This document shows, piece by piece, positions 45,027-54,177 of a stretch of DNA of 64,000 nt. Within the stretch, counting starts at the first letter, position 1. Each line of letters begins with the position of its first letter. Both the position numbers and the translations under genes were made by a program. The notes under the pieces are model-generated. The model was not told where the DNA came from. It ran no database searches and saw nothing but the letters and a program-made list of their open reading frames with translations. Origin of the DNA: Paracoccaceae bacterium (lineage in GTDB: Bacteria; Pseudomonadota; Alphaproteobacteria; Rhodobacterales; Rhodobacteraceae); assembly GCA_022448925.1 (NCBI GenBank), contig JAKVCP010000006.1, positions 1 through 64,000 of the forward strand. The letters are read 5' to 3'.

Positions 45027-46424
45027 TTATCCGTCTGTCAGTGCGCCATTTTCCCAAGTGCCAGAGCTTTCTTGCCCATCGACATAGGTCATGGTGCCCT
45101 GTCCTTCGCGTTTGCCTTTCTGGAACTGGCCTTCGTAGATGTCGCCGTTGGCATAGGTTGCCGTTCCAAAACCGTTGATTTCGCCCCGTTGCCATTCGCC
45201 AACATAGCGGAACCCATCCGCCATAACGATTTCTCCGGCACCGTCGCGCTGTCCGTCCTTGAATTGTCCGGTATACACCGTGCCGTCCGAATAGGTCGCG
45301 GTGCCCTGGCCGTGGCGTTGCCCGTCTCGCCAATCGCCTTCATACTTGTAGCCATCGCCAAAAGTCATGGTGCCGAACCCATCGTTCCGCGCGTTCTTGA
45401 ACTGGCCGACGTAGACCAGACCGTTGGTATAGGTCGCCTTGCCTTCGCCTTCGATCACGCCGTTCACCCAATCGCCTTCATAGGTGGCCCCATCCGGATA
45501 AACGATCTTGCCGATCCCATGCGCCAGGTCTCCAAGGAATTCGCCGCTGTAAACCGAGCCGTCTGGATAGGTGACTTCGCCGTCCCCTTCAATCTGGCCG
45601 TTGGTCCAGTTGCCTACATAGCGGTATCCATCGGCGCCTTCGAACGTTCCTTGGCCATGTCGTTGATCATTCTCAAAGGCGCCTTCGTAGGTATCACCAT
45701 TGGCATAGGTCACTTTGCCTTGTCCGGCACGGCGCCCATCGGCCAGTTCGCCATCGTAAACGTCGCCATTGGCCTGGCTTAGCCGGCCCAGACCGTCGAT
45801 TTGCCCACCGCTCCAGGTGCCTTCGTAGATCAGCCCGTCGGCCATGGTCAGCTTGCCCTGGCCCGCGCGCAGGCCCTCGGCGATCCGACCGATGTAGACA
45901 GAGCCGTCCGGATAGGTGATCTTGCCAGAGCCTTCTTTGACGCCATTGACCCAATCGCCGTCATAAACGTAGCCGCCCGGGCTGGTCATCGCCCCCTTGC
46001 CATGGTGCATCGCATTGCGAAACGCGCCTTCATAGCGCACCCCGTTGGCGTATATGGCAACACCCTGTCCGGTGATCTTGCCTGCAACCCAGGTGCCTTC
46101 ATAGGTGCCACCGTCCGTAAAGACGATCTTGCCGACCCCATCGGGTTTGCCCTTGGAAAAACTGCCTTCATAGACCGAACCGTTGGGGAACCGTGCGACC
46201 CCGTCGCCTTTTATTTCGCCCTCGACCCAAGTGCCCGTGTACTCATAGCCGTTTGGCAACCGATAGGTTCCCTGACCGTGCTGAAGCCCGTTCAGAAAGG
46301 TCCCCTCGTAGACGCCCCCGTCGTCGTATTGCTTTGAGATAACCTCACCATCCTGCGCGACAGCGATGGTGCCGCAGAGCGACAATCCCAGAACAACTGG
46401 AAGCATGAACCTGGCTGGTGTCAT
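45027..46424 (-). CDS. Secreted MORN-repeat protein (18 tandem 23-residue repeats)
   Basis: Signal peptide at residues 1-23 (ending IAVAQ). From about residue 39 the protein is 18 consecutive repeats of exactly 23 residues, for example YEGTFLNGLQHGQGTYRLPN and YEGDWRDGQRHGQGTATYSD, plus a partial nineteenth (SSGTWENGALTDG). MORN repeats form extended beta-hairpin arrays that bind lipids or serve as scaffolds. Here the array would lie in the periplasm or at the surface. 465 aa. An 8-bp inverted repeat (45016-45023 / 45035-45042) spans its stop codon. Neighbours give no clue to partner or role. Confidence 0.93.
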   Translation of the reverse strand: MTPARFMLPVVLGLSLCGTIAVAQDGEVISKQYDDGGVYEGTFLNGLQHGQGTYRLPNGYEYTGTWVEGEIKGDGVARFPNGSVYEGSFSKGKPDGVGKIVFTDGGTYEGTWVAGKITGQGVAIYANGVRYEGAFRNAMHHGKGAMTSPGGYVYDGDWVNGVKEGSGKITYPDGSVYIGRIAEGLRAGQGKLTMADGLIYEGTWSGGQIDGLGRLSQANGDVYDGELADGRRAGQGKVTYANGDTYEGAFENDQRHGQGTFEGADGYRYVGNWTNGQIEGDGEVTYPDGSVYSGEFLGDLAHGIGKIVYPDGATYEGDWVNGVIEGEGKATYTNGLVYVGQFKNARNDGFGTMTFGDGYKYEGDWRDGQRHGQGTATYSDGTVYTGQFKDGQRDGAGEIVMADGFRYVGEWQRGEINGFGTATYANGDIYEGQFQKGKREGQGTMTYVDGQESSGTWENGALTDG

Positions 46425-46579
46425 TTGTGTGCCTGTCCTTGTTGTGCGCCCTCCCCGCGGGCTTGCCGCAATCTAGTAAATTGGGACCCAAGAAACAATG
46501 TCTTTCCGGGGGTGGTCGGGCTTCCCCTCGGCGTGCGTTCTGCTAAATGTCGCTGCAGTGCAACAGGAGGGATGATCTT

Positions 46580-48238
46580 ATGGGCGATCGGTTTCGCGTG
46601 ACGCTGGCCCAATTGAACCCGACGGTCGGCGATATCGCTGGCAACGCCGCTTTGGCGCGCGCCGCATGGGAGCAAGGCAAAACCGCAGGGGCTGATCTTG
46701 TCGCCCTGCCTGAAATGTTTGTCACCGGCTACAATGCACAGGACTTGGTCATGAAGCCGGCCTTTCACACGGCAGCAATGCGCGCGGTGCAGAACCTGGC
46801 TGCGGACTGCGCAGACGGACCCGCCTTGGCCATTGGCGCCCCCTGGGCCGAAGGGGCAGAGTTGTTTAACGCCTATCTGATTTGCAAGGGCGGTCAGATA
46901 ACTTCCCGGTGTCTGAAACACCACTTGCCGAATGAAACAGTGTTCGACGAAGTGCGCATCTTCGACGCCGGCCCACTTGGCGGTCCCTACAGCGTTGGCT
47001 CCACCCGCATCGGATCTCCGATATGCGAAGACGCCTGGCATGAAGATGTGGCAGAGACACTGGCCGAGACTGGCGCCGAGTTTCTGCTGGTGCCCAATGG
47101 GTCGCCTTACTATCGCGACAAGTTCGAGACCAGGCTCAATCATATGGTTGCCCGCGTTGTCGAAACGGACCTGCCGTTGATTTATCTGAATATGGTGGGC
47201 GGTCAGGACGATCAGGTGTTCGACGGTGGCAGTTTTGTGCTGAACCCCGGGGGCCAAATGATGGTGCAACTGCCCGCATTGGAAGAAGCGGTTGTGCATG
47301 TCGACCTTGAGAACGGATCTCAGGGGTGGCGGGCTCTTGAAGGGCCGTTTACCAAGCACCCGGACGCGATGGAGCAGGATTACCAGGTAATGGTCCTGGC
47401 GCTGCGCGATTATTTGCGAAAGGCCGGATTTTCAAAGGTTCTTTTGGGTCTGTCGGGCGGCATCGACAGCGCCATTGTGGCCACCATCGCCACGGATGCG
47501 ATCGGGGCGGATAACGTACGATGTGTCATGTTGCCTTCCGAGTACACCTCGCAGCAGTCACTTGAGGATGCCAAAAGCGTTGCTGAAAATTTGGGGTGTC
47601 GATATGATTTCGTGCCGATCTCGGAAGGCCGCGCCGCGATCACCAACACGCTTGCACCGCTGTTTGAAGGCATGGCGCCCGATCTGACTGAGGAAAACAT
47701 CCAGTCGCGTTTGCGCGGTCTGCTGTTGATGGCCTTGTCAAACAAGTTCGGCGAGATGTTGTTGACCACTGGCAACAAGTCTGAGGTCGCGGTCGGTTAT
47801 GCAACCATCTACGGGGATATGTCGGGTGGATACAATCCGATCAAGGACATGTACAAGACGCGCGTCTTTGCAGCCTGCCGTTGGCGCAATGGCACCCATC
47901 GTGACTGGATGAAAGGCCCAAGTGGCGAGGTGATCCCCGTTCGCGTGATCGAGAAACCACCGTCTGCCGAGTTGCGCGAAGATCAAAAAGACAGCGACTC
48001 GCTGCCGGATTATCCGGTGTTGGACGGGATTCTTGAAATTCTTGTCGATGACGATGGCTCGATCGAGGATTGCGTGGCTGCGGGATTTGACCGCGCGGAT
48101 GCCAAAAAGGTCGAGCATCTTCTCTACATCAGCGAGTACAAGCGCTTTCAGTCTGCACCCGGTGCCCGTTTGTCGAAAAAGGCGTTTTGGCTGGACAGGC
48201 GCTATCCCATCGTGAACCGCTGGCGCGATACCACCTAG
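46580..48238 (+). CDS. nadE: Glutamine-dependent NAD+ synthetase
   Basis: Last step of NAD synthesis, amidating nicotinic acid adenine dinucleotide. Residues 1-255 are a nitrilase-type glutaminase domain with the triad Glu45 (LPEMFVTG), Lys113 (CLKHHLPN) and Cys149 (SPICEDAWHED). Residues 265-552 are the synthetase domain with the ATP PP-loop LLGLSGGIDSAIVATIA. The frame opens at 46547, but AGGAGG 9 nt before the ATG at 46580 fixes the start. 552 aa. It is divergent from the MORN gene. Confidence 0.96.
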   Translation: MGDRFRVTLAQLNPTVGDIAGNAALARAAWEQGKTAGADLVALPEMFVTGYNAQDLVMKPAFHTAAMRAVQNLAADCADGPALAIGAPWAEGAELFNAYLICKGGQITSRCLKHHLPNETVFDEVRIFDAGPLGGPYSVGSTRIGSPICEDAWHEDVAETLAETGAEFLLVPNGSPYYRDKFETRLNHMVARVVETDLPLIYLNMVGGQDDQVFDGGSFVLNPGGQMMVQLPALEEAVVHVDLENGSQGWRALEGPFTKHPDAMEQDYQVMVLALRDYLRKAGFSKVLLGLSGGIDSAIVATIATDAIGADNVRCVMLPSEYTSQQSLEDAKSVAENLGCRYDFVPISEGRAAITNTLAPLFEGMAPDLTEENIQSRLRGLLLMALSNKFGEMLLTTGNKSEVAVGYATIYGDMSGGYNPIKDMYKTRVFAACRWRNGTHRDWMKGPSGEVIPVRVIEKPPSAELREDQKDSDSLPDYPVLDGILEILVDDDGSIEDCVAAGFDRADAKKVEHLLYISEYKRFQSAPGARLSKKAFWLDRRYPIVNRWRDTT

Positions 48239-48447
48239 GATAGGGCCTGCCGGGCGGGTCGCCACATATCGGGCGCCTGCGCTCTGGTGCGACCGGACCG
48301 GCGTCATGACCTTTGGTCAGGGCAGACAGCACCCGTACATCTGGCGTGGGTCTGATGGGCCACTCAATCGGCATGCGTGGGGCATAAGCATCATCTCGTC
48401 CCGGCCGCTGCGCGTATGTCTGGCACATGCTACGTGCCTGAAGCCTG

Positions 48448-49395
48448 TCAGATCCTGGTGGGGTTGCACAACGGCGCCAGTGTCTGGACCAGCTTTGGAT
48501 CACACAGGCGGGTGGCTTGGGTGGTCACCGCAGAGGCCGCAGTTGCAACTGCCAGGCGCAGGCAGTCTTCGGGTGCATCCCCACGCGACAGAGCGAAGGT
48601 GAAAGCCCCGACAAAACTGTCGCCAGCCCCGACCGGGCTGACCACGTCAACCCTTGGTGGCATTGCATGCCAGCAGGTCGTCGGGGTCGCCAGAACAGAG
48701 CCGTCCACGCCGCGCGCAACGATCACGTTGCGTGCGATGCCCCGCGCAACCAGGCTGCGGGCGAATTCGGCTGTATCTGCACGGGTGGTCAGGGACCGTC
48801 CTGCGAGGCCCTCGGCCTCTTCGTCATCCATGCGCAGAACAAACAAGGCCTTGTGCGGATCTTCGATGAGGCTGGTCAAGGCTGGCCCCGATGTGTCGAC
48901 CACCAACCGGGCCTGACGGTCTTTCAGGTGATCTGACAGAATGGCAGGGAAGGTCTTGGCCACACCGGGCGGCTGGCTGCCCGACAGCACCACCAGTGTC
49001 TCGCGGCCTGTGGCCTGATCAATGGTGTCCAGGGCGCGGCGCAGGTCGTGCTTGGTCCATGACGGGCCAGGCAGGACAAACCGAAACTGTGCGGCATCAG
49101 CTGTCGAACTCACCGAGAGACTTTGCCGGGTTTCACCGGGCCCCTGGAAGCCCACTGTGGCGATCCCTTCTTGGGTCAAAAGCTGCAGCAACCGTGCGCC
49201 GTTGTTGCCTCCTATCGCGACAAGTGCCGCAGAGCGTCCTCCCAAAAGCTTGATCGCCCGACTGACGTTTATGCCGCCGCCGCCCGGATCAATATGCGGT
49301 TCGGCGCAGCGCAGTTTCAGCCCCGGCTCAAGCTCGGCGACGGATGTGGCGTAATCAACGCAGGGGTTCAAAGTAACAGTCAGGATATCTGGCAT
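48448..49395 (-). CDS. PfkB-family sugar-phosphate kinase (Pfk-2 / 1-phosphofructokinase group)
   Basis: ATP-dependent phosphofructokinase-like ribokinase-fold enzyme. It resembles E. coli PfkB in TVTLNPCVDYATSV, GLKLRCAEPHIDPGGGGINV and VLSGSQPPGV. The catalytic Asp and anion hole are in VSPVGAGDSFVGAFT. The K-P-N motif present in E. coli PfkB reads L-R-M-D here; I recall this variant in other Rhodobacterales. Whether it acts on fructose 6-phosphate, fructose 1-phosphate or tagatose 6-phosphate is not decidable by eye. 315 aa, single gene. Confidence 0.88.
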   Translation of the reverse strand: MPDILTVTLNPCVDYATSVAELEPGLKLRCAEPHIDPGGGGINVSRAIKLLGGRSAALVAIGGNNGARLLQLLTQEGIATVGFQGPGETRQSLSVSSTADAAQFRFVLPGPSWTKHDLRRALDTIDQATGRETLVVLSGSQPPGVAKTFPAILSDHLKDRQARLVVDTSGPALTSLIEDPHKALFVLRMDDEEAEGLAGRSLTTRADTAEFARSLVARGIARNVIVARGVDGSVLATPTTCWHAMPPRVDVVSPVGAGDSFVGAFTFALSRGDAPEDCLRLAVATAASAVTTQATRLCDPKLVQTLAPLCNPTRI

Positions 49396-49478
49396 GGGCG
49401 GCGGCTCTGAACAAAGGGTGCGCCGCAGTATGCGTATTGAACTGCATCGGTCCAGTATTTTCTGTTAGCGCTCACAAG

Positions 49479-49868
49479 TCATTCCCACCATCGATCGATG
49501 GTGGCGATATCCGCGTCTGACCAGCCGAAATGATGGGCAAACTCGTGGACAGTGACATGGCTGACCAACCGTGTCAGCGACACGTCCCCGCGGGTGCGCC
49601 ATTCATCTAGGATCGGCTCTCGGTACAGCCAGACTGTATCCGGCAGGGGGGCAGGATCGCTGATGGATTTGCAGGTCAGCGGAACACCGTCGTAAAGCCC
49701 GGTCAGTTCCAGCGGATCGTCGATGCCCATCTGCTTCAGGACATCTGCTGGTGGCCAGTCGGACACGCGCACCAGAACGTGTTGGGCAGCCACGAGGAAT
49801 GGCTCTGGAAAGGCAGAAATCGCGGTGATCGCCGTGTCGTGGAACCAGCATAAATCGGGGTCGGACAT
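49479..49868 (-). CDS. Zincin-like metallopeptidase (DUF1025-type)
   Basis: Small cytosolic protein with the zinc-binding motif HVTVHEFAHHFGWSDADI (HExxHxxG...D). Family members are 115-130 aa with this motif near the C-terminus. The remainder, including LVRVSDWPPADVLKQMGI and TVWLYREPILDEW, also matches. The ATG at 49868 gives 129 aa; a longer in-frame start at 49907 is less typical. Proteolytic activity is inferred from the motif. It lies downstream of the broken MBL gene on the same strand, 51 nt away. Confidence 0.88.
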   Translation of the reverse strand: MSDPDLCWFHDTAITAISAFPEPFLVAAQHVLVRVSDWPPADVLKQMGIDDPLELTGLYDGVPLTCKSISDPAPLPDTVWLYREPILDEWRTRGDVSLTRLVSHVTVHEFAHHFGWSDADIATIDRWWE

Positions 49869-49919
49869 GCCACAGACTATGGCATGCCCGCTTAGGTGCC
49901 GAAACATGAATTGTCGGCT

Positions 49920-50836
49920 TTATCCCATCAAAAGCTGATAGCTATGCGGGACATAGTGAAAGCCTTCACCACGTGTTTCCACATACCCTACGCCCGGGAA
50001 GGGCATGTGATACCCGACAAAGGGCACGCCATCAGCGGCCAGCATGCCCAGGACCTTGCGCCGCGCCGCTGCAGCACCTGCCTTGTCCATATCGAAGCGC
50101 ACCTCCCAATCGGGATGTGCCAGGGACCAGACGTAGTGGTTGGCGAGATCCCCCACCAACATCAGCTGTTGTCCGTCACTTTCCAGCATATAGCCCATGT
50201 GCCCCGGCGTGTGCCCAAAGGCGGCCATGCCCGTCACGCCGGATGTCACGGCGTCTTGATCTCCGATAAAGCGCATTTTCTCGGCCAGTGGGCGCACATT
50301 GCTCTCAAACCGTTCGTCGTCGCGGGCGGCCCAGGCATCAAACTCAACCTGGCCAGTGATATAGGCCGCGTTTGCAAAGGTTGGCGCGCCATCTGTCATA
50401 AGTCCGCCAATGTGGTCGCCGTGCATATGTGTGATCACCACATGGGTCACTTGATCGGCGCTGTACCCGCCGCCACGATGCCAGCCCCATTCAGCCCCGT
50501 GTCAAACAGGATCAGTTCGGACCCTGTATTCACCAAGGTTGGCGTAAAGAAAAACTGTGCTTTGTCTGCCGGGATATGTGCGGCGGCCGAGGCTGCGGCG
50601 AATTCGTCGGGAGAGACGTTCATCCCAAAGATCCCCTGTGCGCCCTCGACTGTGCGTGTGCCGACCAACAGCGTCGTGACCTCGAAGGCCCCGACTTTCA
50701 TCCGGTTTGCGCGCGGCACCTGGGTGCCCTGCATCGGAGCCATGGCCTGGGCTGAACCAGCCAGACTTGCAGCCATTGGCAGGACCGCTGCCCCAAACAA
50801 TGCCGTACGGCGGGTCACATTGGTTGAATTGGTCAT
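49920..50836 (-). pseudogene. Tat-exported metallo-beta-lactamase-fold hydrolase, frameshifted
   Basis: From ATG 50836 (GGGAGGG 6 nt upstream) the N-terminal half has a twin-arginine signal (NVTRRTALFGAAVLPMAASL) and the MBL start LFDTGLNGAGIVAAG, then terminates at 50447. The second half continues in another frame with VVITHMHGDHIGGL (H-x-H-x-D-H), FGHTPGHMGYML and LVGDLANH to 49920. Around 50464 the minus strand reads GGTACAGC; one extra T (GGTTACAGC) would join the frames as A-A-G-Y-S-A-D-Q-V-T-H-V-V, as in relatives. A single-base deletion, or a sequencing error, therefore separates the halves. Intact product would be about 305 aa. Confidence 0.87.
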
Positions 50837-51219
50837 CAAATTCCCTCCCTTTCTTTGGCCCGACCTAGAGTGGTCGCGGAGGCCGGCCTCATTTTTCACG
50901 GGTTTGTGATGTTTTGAATGCAACCAATGGAATATTATAACGCGACCGCGTTGCTTGGGTGGTCATTGGTCCAAAGGAAAGTCGCAAATATGTTGGCGTG
51001 AACGCGGCATTCAACGGTGCGTCTGGGCTTGGTCATTGCTGGCCTCATGCGCCACCGATACCAAAAAGACCGGCGCGCCCGACGACCCAAGAAACGAGGC
51101 ATCGCCAACGATATGCCAGCGCAACACGTGCAGAGCGACATCGTCACACCGTCCCAGCACCCGACGATCAATCCAGTCTGGCACTTTGCCTTCGCAGCCT
51201 GCGGCGCTACGGTTTCGGC
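50837..51219. other. 383-bp divergent region (MBL / MFS)
   Basis: It presumably holds both promoters. Open frames on both strands (for example 51017-51223 plus) show no domain. The MFS start has no clear ribosome site, so its upstream boundary is uncertain. Confidence 0.4.
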
Positions 51220-52545
51220 ATGATCTCGATTCTCCGCAATCCGACCTATGCCAAACTGCTTGCCGCGCAGGTTGTGGCCTTGGTGGGCACCGGGCTTTTG
51301 ACAGTCGCGCTTGGCTTGCTGGCCTTTGACCTTGCCGGGGCCAATGCGGGGATTGTACTTGGGATAGCCTATACGTTGAAAATGGTGACTTATGTTGGAT
51401 TGTCGCCGTTGATTCAGGCCTTGGTGGTGCGACTGCCGCGTAAGGGAGTGTTGATGTCCGCCGACCTTGTGCGGGCGGGGGTTGCGCTGTGCCTGCCCTT
51501 CGTGACCGAGGTTTGGCAGATCTACGTGCTTATATTCACACTTCAAACGGCCTCGGCTGTGTTCACGCCGACCTATCAGGCGCTGCTTCCGGACGTCTTG
51601 CCAGCCGAATCCGAATATACGCGCGCCTTGGCTCTGTCACGGGCTGCATATGACATCGAAAACGTGACAAGCCCTGTGATTGCCGGACTGCTGCTGAGCG
51701 TGACCGGATATTCGGTGTTGTTCCTTGGCACCGTGATCGGGTTCGCCGCCTCTGCCGCGCTGGTTTGGATCGCTGCATTGCCACCCCAAGCGCGGGGCGC
51801 GTCCGAGCAACCTTTTCTGCATCGCGCGTCCCGAGGTGTGCGCTTGTACTTGGCGACACCCCGATTGCGCGGATTGCTGGCATTGTCCTTCATCGTCGCT
51901 GCGGTGAGTGGTTTTGTCATTGTGAATACGGTGGTTCTGGTGCGGGATCTGTACAGCGGCTCTGAAACAGACCTCGCTTGGGCGGTTGGGGCCTATGGCG
52001 CCGGCTCACTGACTGCGGCGCTGACGGTGCCCATGTGGCTTGATCGGATCGATGACCGGTCCCTGTTGATGCCATTGGGCGTCATTCTGGCTGTGCTCAT
52101 GCTGGGGGTGGCGACGTTTGTCGCCTTTGGTGCCTGGCCGCAGTGGGCGGTCTTTTTGCTGATCTGGGCGGTCTTTGGCGCGCTGTACTCAGCCTTGCAG
52201 ACCCCATCGGGTCGTTTGATCCGCCGGTCTGCCTTGCCGCAGGACCGACCCGCATTGTTTACAGCGCAATTTGCACTGAGCCATGCCTGCTGGCTGGTCA
52301 CCTATCCATTGGCTGGTTGGGCAGGCGTCATGTTGGGACAGGCCGGCGCACTGGCGCTTCTTGGGGGCCTGTCTCTGGTCGCCGCGGGTTTGGCGGCGTT
52401 TCTTTGGCCCCGCGCGCAAACAGGCGAGGTGGCACACGAACATCCCGAACTGCCTGACGACCACCCGCATTTGAAGGGCACGGGCCACATTCATGCCCAT
52501 CCTCCACGCCAGGACGGACTGCATCGGGACTGGCCACGGCCTTAA
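51220..52545 (+). CDS. MFS transporter with a histidine-rich C-terminal tail
   Basis: About 11-12 hydrophobic segments over residues 10-400 (AAQVVALVGTGLLTVALGLL onwards), like MFS permeases of the enterobactin-exporter/macrolide-efflux type. The substrate is unknown. The last 40 residues are unusual for the family: HEHPELPDDHPHLKGTGHIH then AHPPRQDG, rich in His and Asp, a possible metal-binding tail. Related genomes place similar proteins with metal-resistance genes, but no such neighbours occur here. The ATG at 51220 is chosen because hydrophobic sequence begins there; the frame extends to 50959. 441 aa. Confidence 0.88.
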   Translation: MISILRNPTYAKLLAAQVVALVGTGLLTVALGLLAFDLAGANAGIVLGIAYTLKMVTYVGLSPLIQALVVRLPRKGVLMSADLVRAGVALCLPFVTEVWQIYVLIFTLQTASAVFTPTYQALLPDVLPAESEYTRALALSRAAYDIENVTSPVIAGLLLSVTGYSVLFLGTVIGFAASAALVWIAALPPQARGASEQPFLHRASRGVRLYLATPRLRGLLALSFIVAAVSGFVIVNTVVLVRDLYSGSETDLAWAVGAYGAGSLTAALTVPMWLDRIDDRSLLMPLGVILAVLMLGVATFVAFGAWPQWAVFLLIWAVFGALYSALQTPSGRLIRRSALPQDRPALFTAQFALSHACWLVTYPLAGWAGVMLGQAGALALLGGLSLVAAGLAAFLWPRAQTGEVAHEHPELPDDHPHLKGTGHIHAHPPRQDGLHRDWPRP

Positions 52546-52598
52546 CTGGACAAATACCCCTCTGTATGACAAAGGGCGCAAGACCAGGAGACACCCCG

Positions 52599-53927
52599 AT
52601 GACCACCACTCGTTTTGCCCCTTCGCCTACAGGCTTTATTCACGTGGGCAATCTGCGCACCGCCTTGTTCAATCACCTGATCGCCCGAAAAGCGGGTGGG
52701 ACGTTCATCTTGCGGATCGACGACACCGATCCAGAGCGTTCGAAAGAAGAATATGTTGACGCCATCAAGCGGGATCTTGAGTGGTTGGGCCTGACTTGGG
52801 ATCGCATCGAACGGCAGTCCGAACGCTTGGACATGTACGCCGAGGCCGCCGACAAACTGCGCGAGATGGGGCGCTTTTACGAAGCCTTCGAAACCCCGAC
52901 CGAGTTGGATCTGAAGCGCAAGAAACAGCTGAACATGGGCAAGCCGCCCGTCTATGACCGGGCCGCGCTTGGACTTGGCGAAGATGAAAAGGCGGCTTTG
53001 CGGGCTGAGCGCGGTGACGGCGTCTGGCGTTTCAAACTGGATCAAGAGAGGATCTCTTGGGTGGACGGCATCCTCGGAGACCTGTCGATTGATGCCGCCA
53101 GTGTCTCGGATCCGGTGCTGATTCGTGCGGATGGCCAAGTGCTCTACACCATAGCCTCTGTCGTAGATGATACTGATATGGGCGTGACCCATGTGGTCCG
53201 CGGCTCGGATCATGTGACCAACACCGCCACGCAGATCCAGATCATAGAGGCGCTGGGTGGCACAGTACCTGCGTTCGCGCACCACTCATTGCTGACCGGT
53301 CCACAGGGCGAAGCCTTGTCCAAGCGTCTGGGGACCTTGGCGCTGAGGGATCTGCGAGAGCAGGGCGTTGAACCCGAGGCTTTGTTAAGCCTGATGGCGC
53401 GGTTGGGATCCAGTCAGCCGGTGGAATTGCGGATGTCGCTGGACGAGATTGCCGAAGGATTTGATCTGGACCATTTTGGCAGCGCCCCAACCAAGTTTGA
53501 TGAACAGGATCTGTTTCCCTTGACCGCGCGCAAGCTTCAGGGGCTCGAGCTGGCGGATGTGGCTGACGAAATCGCGGCTCTTGGCATTCCCGCCGAACTG
53601 GCCGGGCCATTCTGGAATGTGGTACGGGACAACATCACCATTCGGAACGATCTGGGGGACTGGTGGTCCGTGTTTCGCGATGGCGCCTCTCCTTTGATTG
53701 ACGATGACGACCGCGCCTTTGTGGCCCAGGCTTTTGAACTTCTGGCCGAGCCTCCCTATGCGCCCGAGGCCTGGAGCACATGGACCAACGCCGTCAAAGA
53801 GGCGACTGGCCGCAAGGGCAAAAAGCTTTTCATGCCTTTGCGCAAGGCAGTGACCGGCCGTGAACGCGGTCCGGAAATGGCGGATGTTTTGCCGCTGATG
53901 CAGGTGAAACCCGGTTTGAAAAGCTGA
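52599..53927 (+). CDS. gltX: Glutamyl-tRNA synthetase
   Basis: Class I synthetase charging tRNA-Glu (possibly tRNA-Gln if GatCAB is used). The HIGH-type motif is in TRFAPSPTGFIHVGNLRTAL and the KMSKS-type motif in GEALSKRLGTLAL. RIDDTDPERSKEEYVDAIKR is conserved. At 442 aa it is the shorter of the two GltX forms usual in alphaproteobacteria, so a second copy is expected elsewhere. AGGAG lies 8 nt before the ATG at 52599. It is 53 nt downstream of the MFS gene. Confidence 0.95.
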   Translation: MTTTRFAPSPTGFIHVGNLRTALFNHLIARKAGGTFILRIDDTDPERSKEEYVDAIKRDLEWLGLTWDRIERQSERLDMYAEAADKLREMGRFYEAFETPTELDLKRKKQLNMGKPPVYDRAALGLGEDEKAALRAERGDGVWRFKLDQERISWVDGILGDLSIDAASVSDPVLIRADGQVLYTIASVVDDTDMGVTHVVRGSDHVTNTATQIQIIEALGGTVPAFAHHSLLTGPQGEALSKRLGTLALRDLREQGVEPEALLSLMARLGSSQPVELRMSLDEIAEGFDLDHFGSAPTKFDEQDLFPLTARKLQGLELADVADEIAALGIPAELAGPFWNVVRDNITIRNDLGDWWSVFRDGASPLIDDDDRAFVAQAFELLAEPPYAPEAWSTWTNAVKEATGRKGKKLFMPLRKAVTGRERGPEMADVLPLMQVKPGLKS

Positions 53928-54177
53928 CACACCCGCTGCGCCGACGCGTCCCACGCGGGGTCGCTTTGATCGAAAAGCCAGCGTCGGCAGACCGGCCAGT
54001 CCGGCCACACGCTTGGGTGGGGTCGCCTTGAAACCAGGAGTAGCGGTCATCCCGGACCGCCGCCCCCGCATGTCTGCACAAGGCTTGTTTGGTTGTGATG
54101 ACCTGTGCGCGCTGGATTACTGGCGACGGTCGTGACACAAGAGTGAACGGACTACCGACAGGCGCAAGGCGTATATC

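Noticed and set aside
50959-51219. N-terminal extension of the MFS protein
   Set aside because: Non-hydrophobic, no ribosome site, and unlike the family; membrane sequence starts at the ATG at 51220.
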